Notes under the pieces: generated by a model
What the model was told of the DNA's origin: nothing
The model's database searches: none
What the model saw: only the letters and a program-made list of their open reading frames with translations
Part shown: positions 27,114 through 35,512 of the stretch, piece after piece
Position numbering within the stretch: the first letter of the stretch is position 1
Layout: the number at the start of each line of letters is the position of its first letter
Position numbers and translations under genes: made by a program
Assembly: GCA_039806065.1 (NCBI GenBank)
Contig: JBDKJS010000127.1
Coordinates: 1-40,443 of the forward strand
Direction of reading: 5' to 3'
DNA from: JBDKJS01 sp039806065
GTDB taxonomy: Bacteria > Bacteroidota > Bacteroidia > AKYH767-A > 2013-40CM-41-45
DNA: 40,443 nt

Positions 27114-27941
27114 ATGAGCAACATTAAATTATTTGAAAGAAAACAAGTCCGAACCCACTGGGATGAAAAAACGGAAACATGGTATTTTTCAGTGATAGAT
27201 GTGATTGAAATATTGACCAGTAGCAGTATTCCCAAAAGGTATTGGAGCGATTTAAAAAAGAAGCTTACTAAAGAAGGAAGTCAGTTGTACGAAAATATCG
27301 TACAACTGAAATTTGAAGCAGCAGATGGCAAGAAATATGCTACAGACTGTTTAGATACTCCTAATTTGTTGAGACTTATCCAATCCATTCCATCGCCTAA
27401 AGCTGAACCCTTCAAGCAATGGCTTGCAAAAGTTGGATATGAACGGATGCAAGAAATAGCTGACCCTGAACAAAGCATTGAAAGAGCTAGAGAAAATTGG
27501 CAAAAACTCGGTAGAAGTGAAAAATGGATTCAGCAAAGAATGACGGGGCAGGAAACCCGAAATAAACTAACTGACTATTGGCAAGAGAGTGGCGTTCAGA
27601 AATCTGATGAATTTGCCTTCTTAACAAACATTATTCACCAAGAATGGACGGGCTTAACCGTAAAAAAGCACAAGGATTTAAAAGGCTTAAAATCTCAAAA
27701 CTTGAGAGACCACATGAGTGAAGCTGAATTGATTTTTACTGCTTTGGCAGAACTTTCCACACGCCAAATTGCCGAGACTAAAAAAGCAAAAGGTGTAAAG
27801 CAAAATGCCATTGCAGGAAAGAAAGGTGGCAAAATTGCTAAAGATGCAAGACTAGCTTTAGAAGAGAAAACAGGCAAGAAAGTAATTACAAATGAGAATT
27901 TCTTACCACCATCAAAAGGCAAAGAAAAGTTAGGTAAATAG
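27114..27941 (+). CDS. BRO-N and DinD-like protein
   Basis: The N-terminal 110 residues form a BRO-N-type DNA-binding domain (KQVRTHWDEKTETWYFSVID, DTPNLLRLIQSIPSPKAEPF), as in phage antirepressors. The C-terminal part (from about 165) matches E. coli DinD: HKDLKGLKSQNLRDHMSEAEL, then KQNAIAGKKGGKIAKDARLALEE and a short end. E. coli DinD is induced by DNA damage and inhibits RecA filament activity in vitro. The order rmuC then this gene points to a DNA-damage or restriction-associated module. The start ATG at 27114 is clear. The end of the gene meets a truncated cysteine desulfurase on the other strand. Confidence 0.85.
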   Translation: MSNIKLFERKQVRTHWDEKTETWYFSVIDVIEILTSSSIPKRYWSDLKKKLTKEGSQLYENIVQLKFEAADGKKYATDCLDTPNLLRLIQSIPSPKAEPFKQWLAKVGYERMQEIADPEQSIERARENWQKLGRSEKWIQQRMTGQETRNKLTDYWQESGVQKSDEFAFLTNIIHQEWTGLTVKKHKDLKGLKSQNLRDHMSEAELIFTALAELSTRQIAETKKAKGVKQNAIAGKKGGKIAKDARLALEEKTGKKVITNENFLPPSKGKEKLGK

Positions 27942-27957
27942 GGAACTGTTTCTTACT

Positions 27958-28143
27958 AAAATAGGTTGACACTTGAACCCTGGCAAACTTAACAGCTTCG
28001 TAGGCATGGACCCCAAACTGATGCATGCTGTTAGCATTTGCAAACTCAACCGTAAGAAAAGGCATCATTGTTTCTAAGACCCTTTTATCAATCTCAGTCG
28101 TTGCGTTGTTGTCAAGATAAATTAATAGTTTGTTCGCTTTCAT
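27958..28143 (-). pseudogene. Truncated cysteine desulfurase (IscS/NifS-like), N-terminal 62 residues only
   Basis: From an ATG at 28143 the minus strand reads LLIYLDNNATTEIDKRVLETMMPF and onward to HQFGVHAYEAVKFARVQVSTYF. This is the conserved N-terminus of class V aminotransferase-type cysteine desulfurases. After about residue 62 the similarity stops and the frame runs into the antisense of the DinD-like gene, ending at 27886. The PLP-binding Lys and the catalytic Cys are absent, so no enzyme can be made. About 85 percent of the gene is missing. The sequence GVHAYEAVKFA looks closer to IscS/NifS than to DndA, but the fragment is too short to be sure. Confidence 0.85.
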
Positions 28144-28507
28144 GCTGTTTAATTTATCTCATAGATCTGCCCTCCCCACAATTTAAAATTTTCTATGAGC
28201 TTATAAGGAAATCATTTTTCGTTTATTTTAAGACGATCCAATTGACTTTTTTTACGGAATCAAATTTAATGCAATTCAACACAAACTTAATGATTCTCAA
28301 GCCTATCATCACTACCTTTTATAAAAAGGACTTGTGCTGATCTACTAATAGCAATGACTTGCAAATGTGAAAATCAGCGGCAATTTTTCCGCTATTCTGG
28401 CTGAATGGTTATAGAAACATTGGCAAAAGGCATAAGTTGCTAAAAAACAAGGACTTAATTAATTGTCAAATTGCTGAAATGACTTTACAAAGGGGTATTT
28501 GCAATAG
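28144..28507. other. Non-coding gap upstream of queA, right side of the accessory insert
   Basis: I see no gene here. There are two weak inverted repeats, CTCATAGA (28158-28165) with TCTATGAG (28192-28199), and AGCGG (28376-28380) with CCGCT (28389-28393). Neither has a T tract on the expected side long enough to call a terminator. The queA promoter lies at the right end. Confidence 0.5.
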
Positions 28508-28515
28508 TATATTTG
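28508..28515 (+). promoter_or_regulatory. -7 element of queA
   Basis: TATATTTG is an exact TAnnTTTG match 35 bases before the ATG. TTTA at 28484-28487 could serve as a -33 element with 20-base spacing and one mismatch. Confidence 0.5.
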
Positions 28516-28550
28516 CCGCCCGCTAATTTTTTAAACCTCAAACCCATTTT

Positions 28551-29600
28551 ATGAAGCTATCCCAATTCAAAATTTCCGTTCCTGAAAATCTAATTGCTAC
28601 GCATCCGGCCAAAAATAGAGAAGATGCCCGATTAATGGTAGTGCATAAGAGTACTGGAAAAATTGAACACAAGAAATTTAAAGACATAGTCGATTATTTT
28701 GACGAGGGTGATGTAATGGTGGTAAACAATACCCGAGTATTTCCAGCTAGGATGTATGGTAACAAGGAAAAAACCGGTGCCAAGATCGAGGTATTTTTAT
28801 TGAGGGAACTTAACCGCGAGAGCAGGCTATGGGATGTATTGGTAGATCCGGCTCGTAAAATCCGTATTGGAAATAAATTATACTTTGGCGATGATGATTT
28901 GCTAGTAGCTGAAGTAATCGATAATACAACCAGTCGTGGCCGTACTTTGCGTTTTTTATTTGATGGTGATTACGAAGAGTTTAAAAAAACAATAACCATT
29001 CTTGGCAATACCCCCTTACCTAAATACATCAAGCGAAAAGCCGAACCAGAAGATGCAGAACGTTACCAAACCGTTTTTGCTACAGAAGAAGGTGCTGTTG
29101 CTGCACCTACAGCGGCTCTGCACTTTAGCATGAATTTGGTAAAGCGCCTTGAGCTAAAGGGAATCAACTTTGCCAATCTTACGCTCCATGTGGGCCTTGG
29201 CACCTTTCGTCCGGTAGAGGTTGAAGATTTAACCAAGCATAAGATGGATAGTGAGCAAGTAATCATAGGCAGCGATTGCTGTGATATGGTGAATAATGCA
29301 AAGGCTAAGAAAAAAAGAATATGTGCTGTGGGCACCACTGCTATGCGCAGTATAGAAACTTCTGTAAGTACTATCGGTGAATTAAAACCATACAATGGCT
29401 GGACTAATAAGTTTATTTTCCCTCCATTCGATTTTAGTGTTGCCAATAGCATGATTACCAATTTTCATATGCCTGAAAGCACCTTGCTGATGATGGTGGC
29501 AGCATTTGCTGGGTATGACCTAACCATGCATGCTTATAAAATGGCTGTAAAAGAAAAGTATCGTTTCTATAGCTATGGCGATGCTATGTTAATTATATAA
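28551..29600 (+). CDS. queA: S-adenosylmethionine:tRNA ribosyltransferase-isomerase QueA
   Basis: QueA transfers and rearranges the ribosyl group of SAM onto preQ1-modified tRNA to give epoxyqueuosine. The 349 residues are full length. Diagnostic stretches are LIATHPAKNREDARL, VVNNTRVFPARM, AAPTAALHFS and VGLGTFRPV, and the C-terminal SMITNFHMPESTLLMM. In related genomes queA directly follows truB; here it has its own promoter after the insert. A strong terminator lies about 30 bases downstream. Confidence 0.98.
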   Translation: MKLSQFKISVPENLIATHPAKNREDARLMVVHKSTGKIEHKKFKDIVDYFDEGDVMVVNNTRVFPARMYGNKEKTGAKIEVFLLRELNRESRLWDVLVDPARKIRIGNKLYFGDDDLLVAEVIDNTTSRGRTLRFLFDGDYEEFKKTITILGNTPLPKYIKRKAEPEDAERYQTVFATEEGAVAAPTAALHFSMNLVKRLELKGINFANLTLHVGLGTFRPVEVEDLTKHKMDSEQVIIGSDCCDMVNNAKAKKKRICAVGTTAMRSIETSVSTIGELKPYNGWTNKFIFPPFDFSVANSMITNFHMPESTLLMMVAAFAGYDLTMHAYKMAVKEKYRFYSYGDAMLII

Positions 29601-29628
29601 AAATATATTTTTTTAAAATATTTATTGT

Positions 29629-29658
29629 AGGCTCTTTGATCAAGAGCCTCTTTTTTTT
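29629..29658 (+). terminator. Rho-independent terminator of queA
   Basis: The stem AGGCTCTT / AAGAGCCT encloses a five-base loop, TGATC, and is followed by a C and eight Ts. Confidence 0.85.
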
Positions 29659-29759
29659 GGATAATAGGGTCAAAAGCTGTTGTTTGTAATTGTATTATAC
29701 CAATACGGTCAGGCTTTTTTTGTAGAATTTGTGTTTTTGTAAGGATTCTTAATAAAGGG

Positions 29760-29790
29760 TTTGATTTTATTTGGAGAACCACTAACTTAG
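29760..29790 (+). promoter_or_regulatory. Promoter of the large secreted protease gene
   Basis: TTTG at 29760-29763, a spacer of exactly 19 bases, and TAACTTAG at 29783-29790 (one mismatch to TAnnTTTG). The leader to the ATG at 29876 would be about 80 bases. Confidence 0.5.
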
Positions 29791-29875
29791 CACAACCCTA
29801 AACAACCAAAACCAATAAAATTTAATTAACCCAAATCATTCAAACAATTTCAAAACCTAAAATCTAACGACTCAC

Positions 29876-32800
29876 ATGTTTAATTTTATCTACGCTAAGC
29901 GCTCATTAGTATGGCTAATGTGCTGCTTCACATCCATCCTATCTGCGCAAGAGGGTGGAACCAACCTATGGCAAATAGCCAATATGGCCAGCATTCCAGA
30001 GGGTAAACGCTCAACCATTTCTACTACCAATAAGGTGATGGAACTGGATGTTACAGCCATGCGAGCCCTGCTTGCCACCGCACCAATGGAACCAAGTCAA
30101 ACAGCATTGTTAAAAAACGGATTGGTTATTTCGTTGCCCATGCCTGATGGGAGCTTCCAATCGTTCGAAGTGTTTTATTATCACTGCATGCATCCTGAAT
30201 TGGCTGCCAAATTTCCGATGATTAAAACCTACACCGGACGAGGCATCACCAATAAAACTGCAACAATTAAATTAGATGTAACCTCATTTGGGTTTCATGC
30301 AATGATACGTTCAGCAGAGGGCGACTTTTTTATAGATCCATATCATGCTGGCACTGACGATTTTTATTTAATCTATAATAAAAAAGATTTAATTCCGCAG
30401 TCAAGCTTTGTGTGCGAAAGTGTAGATCAAACCATCGTTGATCTTGATCATGGTTATAGTAATTTGCGTGTGAATGGCTCCCAATTAAGAACCTATAGAT
30501 TGGCATTAGCCTGTACGGGTGAATATGCAGCCGTATTTGGTGGAACCACCGCAGGAGCTGCATCAGCCATGACCACAAGTATGAATAGGGTAAATGGGGT
30601 TTACGAATCTGAATTGTCTGTTAGAATGCAATTGATCTCCAACAACAATTTATTAATTTACTTAACCGCAGCTACTGATCCTTACACCAACAGTAGTGGA
30701 AGTACAATGCTTACTGAAAATCAAAATAATATAAATACTGTAATAGGCTCAGCAAATTACGATATTGGGCATGTGTTCAGCACCGGTGGAGGTGGAGTAG
30801 CTGGATTAGGAGTAGTTTGCGGCTCCAGCAAAGCACGAGGCGTAACAGGTCGTGGCAACCCCACTGGCGATGCCTTTGACATAGATTATGTGGCCCATGA
30901 AATGGGACATCAGTTTGCTGGTTCTCATACATTCAATAGTGTAACTAGCAGTTGTAATGGCAATCGTACTTCATCAGCCGCATATGAACCAGGTAGCGGA
31001 ATCACCATTCAAGCTTATGCTGGAATATGTGGTGCTGATAATTTAGCAGCCAATAGCATTGCCTATTTTCATGTATATAGTTTAGACCAAATGGTGCCGT
31101 TCATCACCACAGGCGGTGGTAGTGGTTGTCCAGTTGTAACCGCTACAGGTAATACTCCACCAACGCTTAACTATACTGCTATAAAATGCACCATTCCGGC
31201 ATCTACACCGTTTGTATTAACCGGCTCTGGAAACGATTTGAATGGCGATGCCTTAACTTATTCATGGGATCAATATGACTTGGGCCCTGCAGGAGCTTGG
31301 AATGTACAATCTACTACCGCTCCACAGTTTCGCACATTCACACCTACTACTTCTACCAGTCGCACCTTTCCTAAAATGAGCGATGTGGTCAATAACACCA
31401 CCACAATTGGAGAGTTACTTCCCAACCAAACTCGATTGCTTAAATTTAGACTAACCGTTCGCGATAATAGAGCCGGTGGAGGTGGTATATTTTACCGAGA
31501 CACCAATGACTCTGTTCAAGTATTGAATACTGGTGCACCGTTTGCAGTAACTGCACCTAACACCGCCCTTACCTGGGCAGGTAATAGTACGCAAACTGTT
31601 ACATGGGATGTTGCAGGTACCACTGCTAACGGTATCAATACGGCTAACGTATTGATCAGTCTTAGTACCGATGGAGGATTTACCTATCCAACAGTATTAT
31701 TGGCTAGTACAGCCAATGATGGAAGTGAATCCATAACAGTACCCAATATCAATACTACTACTGCCCGAATTAAAGTAGAAGCTATTGGAAATATATTTTT
31801 TGATATCAGTAATACTAATTTTAGCATCACCCCATCAGCTGCAGTATTGTCGAACATTACTACAGGAGTGGTATCGCCTACCAATTTTTGTGCAGGTGCC
31901 AATTTAAATGTAACCTTTACAACTAATAATCCTGCCAATGCTGGAAATGTATTTACGGTTCAGTTATCCAACGGATCAGGATCATTCGCTGCGCCAGAGA
32001 CTTTAGGTACACTTACCGCCACTACAGCTGGAACCATAGCATGTACCATTCCTTCAACAACTCCTACCGGAAGCGGATATAGAATTAGGGTGGTCAGTAG
32101 TAACCCTTCGGTAATAGGCAGTGATAATGGTGCCAATATTAATATTAGTGCCCAAGTAGCTGCTGCAGGAAGCATTAATACTGCATTTACGAATTTCTGT
32201 GGTGGATTGCCTATTACTTTTACGGTTGGAGCCATTTCTAATGCCACTACCTATACATGGTCAGTGCCAGCAGGGGCAGTAATTTCTTCTGGCCAAGGTT
32301 CTCAAACCGTGGTGATTGCTTTCCCTGCTTCAGGAGTTAGTGGAAATGTATCCGTGTTTGGTAGCAATGCCAATTGCACAGGAGCATCTTCAAGTATTGG
32401 AGTGGTGGCTAACCCTGTACCTGCCATTCCCACGGCCAATGCTGCCAGTGGCTGCGCTGGTACTCCCATTACTTTATCAGGCACACCAGCCGGAGGTTCA
32501 TTTAGTGTAGCCAATCCTTACAATGGTGCTAGCACTACCTTTACCTACACTGTGATGAATGGGTTTGGCTGTATGGCTACAAGTGCACCTGCTTCCATAA
32601 CTGTAAATAACCAACCTTCAGTAAATGCAAGCAATGCGAGTGGATGCGCAGGTACTCCCATTAACTTATCAGGCACACCATCAGGAGGTACATTCAACGT
32701 ATCTAATCCATATAACGGCCCATCAACTAGTTTTGTATACTCATATACAGATTTAAATGGCTGTAGTAATTCAGCATCAGCAAATATTGTTGTTAATCCC

Positions 32801-34750
32801 TTGCCAGTGGTTACTGTAAATACCACCCCTGCATCATGTGGTTCAAGCAATGGTACAGCCATAGCTAGTATAACTTCTGGAACAGCTCCCTATAATTACA
32901 GTTGGAGTAATAGTGCCACTACAGCAAGTATAACGGGATTAGCCCCAAACACCTATAGTGTTATAGTAACGGATGCTAATAATTGCATAGGAACCAATAG
33001 CGGCACTGTGAGCAATAGCGGAGGCGCTACTGCAACGTTCACCGCAAGTGCCACATCAGTATGTGCTGGACAAACTGTTACGCTCACCAACACAACTGCA
33101 GGCAGTGGCCTTACTTTTCAATGGAGGAGGAATAATTTAAATGTAAGTGGTGCTACAAATGCAACCTATACCTTTGCACCTTCAGGCACGGCCAGCTATG
33201 CATTGCAAGTTTCAGGAAGCTGTGGTACAGCCACTTCAACACCTACCAATATTACCGCTAATGGTTTGCCAACAACTGCCCAAGCAACAGCTACTACCAA
33301 TAGTAGTACCACCATTTGCAGTGGTTCGTCCATAGTAATAAGTGTTCCAGCAACTGCGGGTTATACCTATCAATGGCAACGAAACAGTGTGAATATAGTT
33401 GGAGCTACCAATAATTCACTTTCAGTGAATGCAACAGGAAGTTATAGGGTATTTGTTTACAATAGTTTTAACTGTGCAAGAGTAAGCAATGTTATTGCCA
33501 CTAGTGTGGTATCTAACATTGTAGCCACCATTGCTGCTACCGGTCCTACTACTATTTGTACAGGATCATCTGTAGTACTAACCGCCTCTCCATCAGGAAG
33601 CGGTTACCTTTACCAATGGAATGTAGGAGGATCACCAATAGCTGGAGCAACCAACCAAACCTATGCAGCTTCTACTAGCGGTAACTATACCTGTACGGTG
33701 AGTATTAGTACTTGTACCAATACATCATCGGCCATTACAGTGAATGTGGGAAGTGGATTAATACCACCAATTAACCTAACCTATGCCAATATTTGCGGAG
33801 GGAATCCTGTTGCATTAAATACCAACAACTATGGCGTGGGTTATACCTATCAATGGCGCCAAGGAGGTAGTATCATAGTAGGTGCTACAAATTTTAGTTA
33901 CAGCACAGCAATTGCTGGCAATTATACAGTAGATGTAAGTAACGGTGCCTGCAGCGGAACTTCTGCTGTGGCACAGCTGGTAATTGGCACTGCCCCAAGT
34001 GCCAGTTTCACCAGCAGTCATACAAGTGTTTGTGCAGGTGTAGCAGTTACCATGAGTGCAAGTCCCACTGGACTAGGGTATACTTATCAATGGAGAAGAG
34101 GTGGTGCTAATTTAGCTGGAGCTACCAATGCAGTTTATTCTTTTGCAGCAGGTAGTAGCTTTGATTATACAGTGGTGGTTTCAAACAACTGCGGAAGCAG
34201 TACTGCCACACCAGTTAACTTAACCGTTAATCCTATTCCAACTGCAAGCATCGCTGCCGGTGGAAGTACCAGTATATGCGCTGGCAATACAGTAACCCTT
34301 ACTGCAACATCCAATATTGCTGGAAGCAGTTTTCAATGGCAACGCAACAGTGCCAACATAGTAGGTGCTACCAATGCTACCTATGCAGCCGGAACGGCTG
34401 GAGCCTATAGGTGTATTGTAACTTCTCCATCAAATTGTACAAGAGTAACGAACTCCATATCGGTTGTGGTGAACTGCCGTTTGGCGGCTACCAGTTTTAT
34501 AAACGGTGTGTATCCAAATCCGGCTAACAACCAAGTAACACTACAGTGGGAAACAGATCATGATCAGCGCTATGCAATTCAATTAATGAGTATAACAGGC
34601 GCCATCATTAAGGATCTTAAGGTAAATGCTCAAACAGGTGCCAATCAATCTCAAATTGACCTTACGGATGTAAATACCGGAATATATTTACTGGCCATTA
34701 CTAACCAAGCAGGTGCACGTGAGGTGAGAAGATTAGAGGTAATAAAATAA
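29876..34750 (+). CDS. Giant secreted reprolysin-like metallopeptidase with Ig-like repeats and T9SS sorting domain
   Basis: The 1624 residues start with a signal peptide (SLVWLMCCFTSILSAQ) and a prodomain of about 180 residues. A metzincin-type catalytic domain follows, with HEMGHQFAGSH giving zinc ligands H341, H345 and H351 and catalytic E342. A PKD/cadherin-like region is next, then two near-duplicate units beginning CAGTPI (about residues 858-980), and a SprB-type repeat near 979-1043. Six Ig-like repeats with YQW...GATN occupy about 1050-1535. The last 75 residues are a type A sorting domain (VYPNPANNQVTL, TGIYLLAI). Two usual metzincin residues differ: Ala replaces the Gly three residues after H345, and Q379 in ITIQAYAGIC replaces the Met-turn methionine. 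Confidence 0.9.
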   Translation: MFNFIYAKRSLVWLMCCFTSILSAQEGGTNLWQIANMASIPEGKRSTISTTNKVMELDVTAMRALLATAPMEPSQTALLKNGLVISLPMPDGSFQSFEVFYYHCMHPELAAKFPMIKTYTGRGITNKTATIKLDVTSFGFHAMIRSAEGDFFIDPYHAGTDDFYLIYNKKDLIPQSSFVCESVDQTIVDLDHGYSNLRVNGSQLRTYRLALACTGEYAAVFGGTTAGAASAMTTSMNRVNGVYESELSVRMQLISNNNLLIYLTAATDPYTNSSGSTMLTENQNNINTVIGSANYDIGHVFSTGGGGVAGLGVVCGSSKARGVTGRGNPTGDAFDIDYVAHEMGHQFAGSHTFNSVTSSCNGNRTSSAAYEPGSGITIQAYAGICGADNLAANSIAYFHVYSLDQMVPFITTGGGSGCPVVTATGNTPPTLNYTAIKCTIPASTPFVLTGSGNDLNGDALTYSWDQYDLGPAGAWNVQSTTAPQFRTFTPTTSTSRTFPKMSDVVNNTTTIGELLPNQTRLLKFRLTVRDNRAGGGGIFYRDTNDSVQVLNTGAPFAVTAPNTALTWAGNSTQTVTWDVAGTTANGINTANVLISLSTDGGFTYPTVLLASTANDGSESITVPNINTTTARIKVEAIGNIFFDISNTNFSITPSAAVLSNITTGVVSPTNFCAGANLNVTFTTNNPANAGNVFTVQLSNGSGSFAAPETLGTLTATTAGTIACTIPSTTPTGSGYRIRVVSSNPSVIGSDNGANINISAQVAAAGSINTAFTNFCGGLPITFTVGAISNATTYTWSVPAGAVISSGQGSQTVVIAFPASGVSGNVSVFGSNANCTGASSSIGVVANPVPAIPTANAASGCAGTPITLSGTPAGGSFSVANPYNGASTTFTYTVMNGFGCMATSAPASITVNNQPSVNASNASGCAGTPINLSGTPSGGTFNVSNPYNGPSTSFVYSYTDLNGCSNSASANIVVNPLPVVTVNTTPASCGSSNGTAIASITSGTAPYNYSWSNSATTASITGLAPNTYSVIVTDANNCIGTNSGTVSNSGGATATFTASATSVCAGQTVTLTNTTAGSGLTFQWRRNNLNVSGATNATYTFAPSGTASYALQVSGSCGTATSTPTNITANGLPTTAQATATTNSSTTICSGSSIVISVPATAGYTYQWQRNSVNIVGATNNSLSVNATGSYRVFVYNSFNCARVSNVIATSVVSNIVATIAATGPTTICTGSSVVLTASPSGSGYLYQWNVGGSPIAGATNQTYAASTSGNYTCTVSISTCTNTSSAITVNVGSGLIPPINLTYANICGGNPVALNTNNYGVGYTYQWRQGGSIIVGATNFSYSTAIAGNYTVDVSNGACSGTSAVAQLVIGTAPSASFTSSHTSVCAGVAVTMSASPTGLGYTYQWRRGGANLAGATNAVYSFAAGSSFDYTVVVSNNCGSSTATPVNLTVNPIPTASIAAGGSTSICAGNTVTLTATSNIAGSSFQWQRNSANIVGATNATYAAGTAGAYRCIVTSPSNCTRVTNSISVVVNCRLAATSFINGVYPNPANNQVTLQWETDHDQRYAIQLMSITGAIIKDLKVNAQTGANQSQIDLTDVNTGIYLLAITNQAGAREVRRLEVIK
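32440..32830 (+). repeat. Two tandem repeats of about 190 bp inside the protease gene
   Basis: Two neighbouring units encode AxGCAGTPIxLSGTPxGGxFxVxNPYNGxST and are also close at DNA level (both contain GGTACTCCCATTA). They look like a recent duplication. Confidence 0.75.
33060..34480 (+). repeat. Six Ig-like coding repeats inside the protease gene
   Basis: Six units of about 75-85 codons share a Cys near the start, FQW or YQW, then GATN about 10-12 residues later and a Tyr-rich strand before the next Cys. The DNA stretch TATCAATGG is repeated across several units. Confidence 0.8.
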
Positions 34751-34762
34751 ATATAATTGTAT

Positions 34763-34801
34763 AACAAAAAAAAGTCCGGCTACTGTCGGACTTTTTTTTT
34801 A
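34763..34801. terminator. Terminator between the protease gene and ispD
   Basis: AGTCCG and CGGACT form the stem, flanked by an A tract and a T tract, so it could act in both directions. Its right end touches the ispD -7 element. Confidence 0.8.
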
Positions 34802-34807
34802 TTTTTG
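34800..34807 (+). promoter_or_regulatory. -7 element of ispD
   Basis: TATTTTTG is an exact TAnnTTTG match 24 bases before the ATG, immediately at the end of the upstream terminator. No -33 TTTG was seen; the terminator stem occupies that position. Confidence 0.45.
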
Positions 34808-34831
34808 CATTAAACAATAGCTAATTAAACA

Positions 34832-35509
34832 ATGCTAAAAAAGGGAGTGGTAATAACTGCAGCAGGTAGTGGCACAAGAATGGCATCCTCTATACCCAAG
34901 CAATTCTTATTACTTAAGAATATTCCTATTTTATTGCATACGGCACAAGTATTCGCTGCAGCAGAGCCTGAAATTGAAATGATAATAGTATTGCCCGAGG
35001 AACACATGATTACCTGGCGAGCAATTTGTACGCAGCATCAGTTTGATTTTCCACACAGTGTAGTAGCTGGTGGTAATACGCGCTTTGCAAGTGTGTACAA
35101 TGGTATTCAGCAGTGTGCAGCTGATTTGATTGCAGTACATGATGGTGTGCGGTGCTTAGTTTCAAAAGCACTCATCCAAAAATTATTTAGCCAGGCAGCT
35201 CAATTTGGTAGTGCCATTCCTTATATTCCCATTAGCGAAAGCTTGCGAAAACAGGAAGCGGGCACTTATAATCCCATCAGTAGGGACGGTGTAATACAAA
35301 TACAGACCCCCCAATGCTTTCAATCAAGCATATTAAAGCCAGCCTTCAAACAACCCTATGAAAATGGCTTTACTGATGAAGCTACAGTAGTAGAAAAATT
35401 TGCTGGTCATTTGCATTATACAGAAGGTGAAAGATGGAATATTAAAATAACTTTTGCAGCTGATCTTGATTTTGCCAATATCATGCTTCCGAACCTAAGT
35501 AAACTATAG
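34832..35509 (+). CDS. ispD: 2-C-methyl-D-erythritol 4-phosphate cytidylyltransferase IspD
   Basis: IspD makes CDP-methylerythritol from MEP and CTP in the non-mevalonate isoprenoid pathway. The 225 residues have the nucleotide-binding start VVITAAGSGTRM...PKQFLLL, the CTP-contact region AVHDGVRCLV, RDGVIQIQTPQCF and DEATVVE, and the closing GERWNIKIT. The enzyme looks complete. It has its own promoter and is convergent with the AlkD-like gene three bases away. Confidence 0.96.
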   Translation: MLKKGVVITAAGSGTRMASSIPKQFLLLKNIPILLHTAQVFAAAEPEIEMIIVLPEEHMITWRAICTQHQFDFPHSVVAGGNTRFASVYNGIQQCAADLIAVHDGVRCLVSKALIQKLFSQAAQFGSAIPYIPISESLRKQEAGTYNPISRDGVIQIQTPQCFQSSILKPAFKQPYENGFTDEATVVEKFAGHLHYTEGERWNIKITFAADLDFANIMLPNLSKL

Positions 35510-35512
35510 GCA

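Noticed and set aside
27886..27957. Last 23 codons of the desulfurase frame as part of a real small protein
   Set aside because: They lie largely antisense to the DinD-like gene end or the junction, and have no similarity to the desulfurase family.
28068..28340. Plus-strand open frame of 90 codons near the cysteine desulfurase fragment
   Set aside because: It overlaps the fragment antisense, has no promoter or family resemblance, and looks like chance in AT-rich DNA.
31684..32862. Several minus-strand frames of 70-105 codons inside the protease gene
   Set aside because: They arise from the repetitive Thr/Ala/Gly codons of the plus-strand gene, and no start, promoter or family supports them.
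32440..34480. CRISPR-like array
   Set aside because: The repeats are in-frame coding repeats of variable sequence inside one gene, with no constant short repeat and unique spacers.
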